Below are positions 63,854-64,000 of a stretch of DNA of 64,000 nucleotides, piece by piece. Origin of the DNA: Cryomorpha sp963748925 (GTDB lineage Bacteria > Bacteroidota > Bacteroidia > Flavobacteriales_D > Cryomorphaceae); NCBI GenBank assembly GCA_963748925.1, contig CAVVKG010000004.1, positions 1 to 64,000 of the forward strand, read 5' to 3'. The translations under genes and the position numbers were made by a program. Each line of letters opens with the position of its first letter. The first letter of the stretch is position 1. A model generated the notes under the pieces. That model ran no database searches. It was not told the DNA's origin and saw only the letters and a list, made by a program, of their open reading frames with translations.

Positions 63854-64000
63854 TATACCTTCACTTTTTTATCAGCATTAATTTTTTGGATGGCATTCTT
63901 TAAAAAGGAAGGAATAATGCTTTTACGCGTGCGTTCGATTCTCTCTGGCTGTTCCAAACTTTTCATCATTGCATTGTACTTTCGCACGCTGTAATTCTTG
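63853..64000 (-). CDS. Partial gene, C-terminal 48 codons only
   Basis: The frame is open from the window edge and ends in TAA (63853-63855), overlapping the next ATG by one base. The visible residues include VRKYNAMMKSLEQPERIERT and end KNAIQKINADKKVKV. The family cannot be recognised from this piece; the overlap means it is cotranslated with the ATP-grasp-like gene. Confidence 0.6.
   Translation of the reverse strand, partial: KNYSVRKYNAMMKSLEQPERIERTRKSIIPSFLKNAIQKINADKKVKV

Overview
The window looks like a chromosomal segment of a Bacteroidota bacterium, probably a marine Flavobacteriales-type organism, though the exact lineage is inference. Three secreted proteins end in type IX secretion (T9SS) type A sorting domains. 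A GldI-like prolyl isomerase, MBG-domain adhesin modules, an OmpA protein with a long low-complexity linker and several promoters of the Bacteroidetes form TAnnTTTG point the same way, as does the general lack of Shine-Dalgarno sequences. I found no rRNA, tRNA, CRISPR array, prophage or intact transposase.

Layout: 0.1-2.6 kb is an mlaE-mlaF-mlaD lipid-transport operon on the minus strand. 3.2-5.9 kb is a secreted GH31 glycosidase. 5.9-13.6 kb is an accessory zone of single AT-rich orphan genes, all on the minus strand, mixed with broken gene pieces and short attC-like palindromes; it resembles a decayed array of gene cassettes. 13.8-15.3 kb is an unusual zinc-knuckle SDR protein. 15.7-24.2 kb holds a 1627-residue T9SS subtilisin-like protease with MBG domains and six copies of a nonapeptide, a TPR-adenylyl cyclase and another T9SS protein. 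24.3-33.8 kb carries housekeeping and membrane genes (TfoX-like, CrtO-like, AlkD-like, NrnA, two FKBP lipoproteins, RsmI-like methylase, LMW phosphatase, MuiA-like, PqiA-like), with micro- and minisatellites around the methylase-phosphatase pair.

34-48 kb contains aconitase, two paralogous dockerin-like secreted proteins that share a palindromic promoter element, an outer-membrane barrel, an OmpA-type protein and formate-tetrahydrofolate ligase. 48-54 kb has an Rrf2 regulator with a dyad at its start codon, a cold-shock protein, Ogt, a Tricorn-like protease and a five-and-a-half-unit array of about 121-bp REP-like repeats. 54-64 kb has a frameshifted tyrosine-rich surface protein, a YdeI-like protein, an esterase, a leucyl aminopeptidase / ATP-grasp / MsrA run, MsrB and a second ATP-grasp-like gene.

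Three otherwise well-conserved genes are interrupted: a TfoX-like gene by one TAG, a MuiA-like gene by two in-frame stops, and a tyrosine-rich surface protein by a one-base deletion. They are either recent gene decay or assembly errors. The most novel leads are the nonapeptide repeats in the protease, the duplicated TCACC-N6-GGTGA promoter element with identical 22-bp spacing to a -7-like box, and the cassette-like accessory zone.
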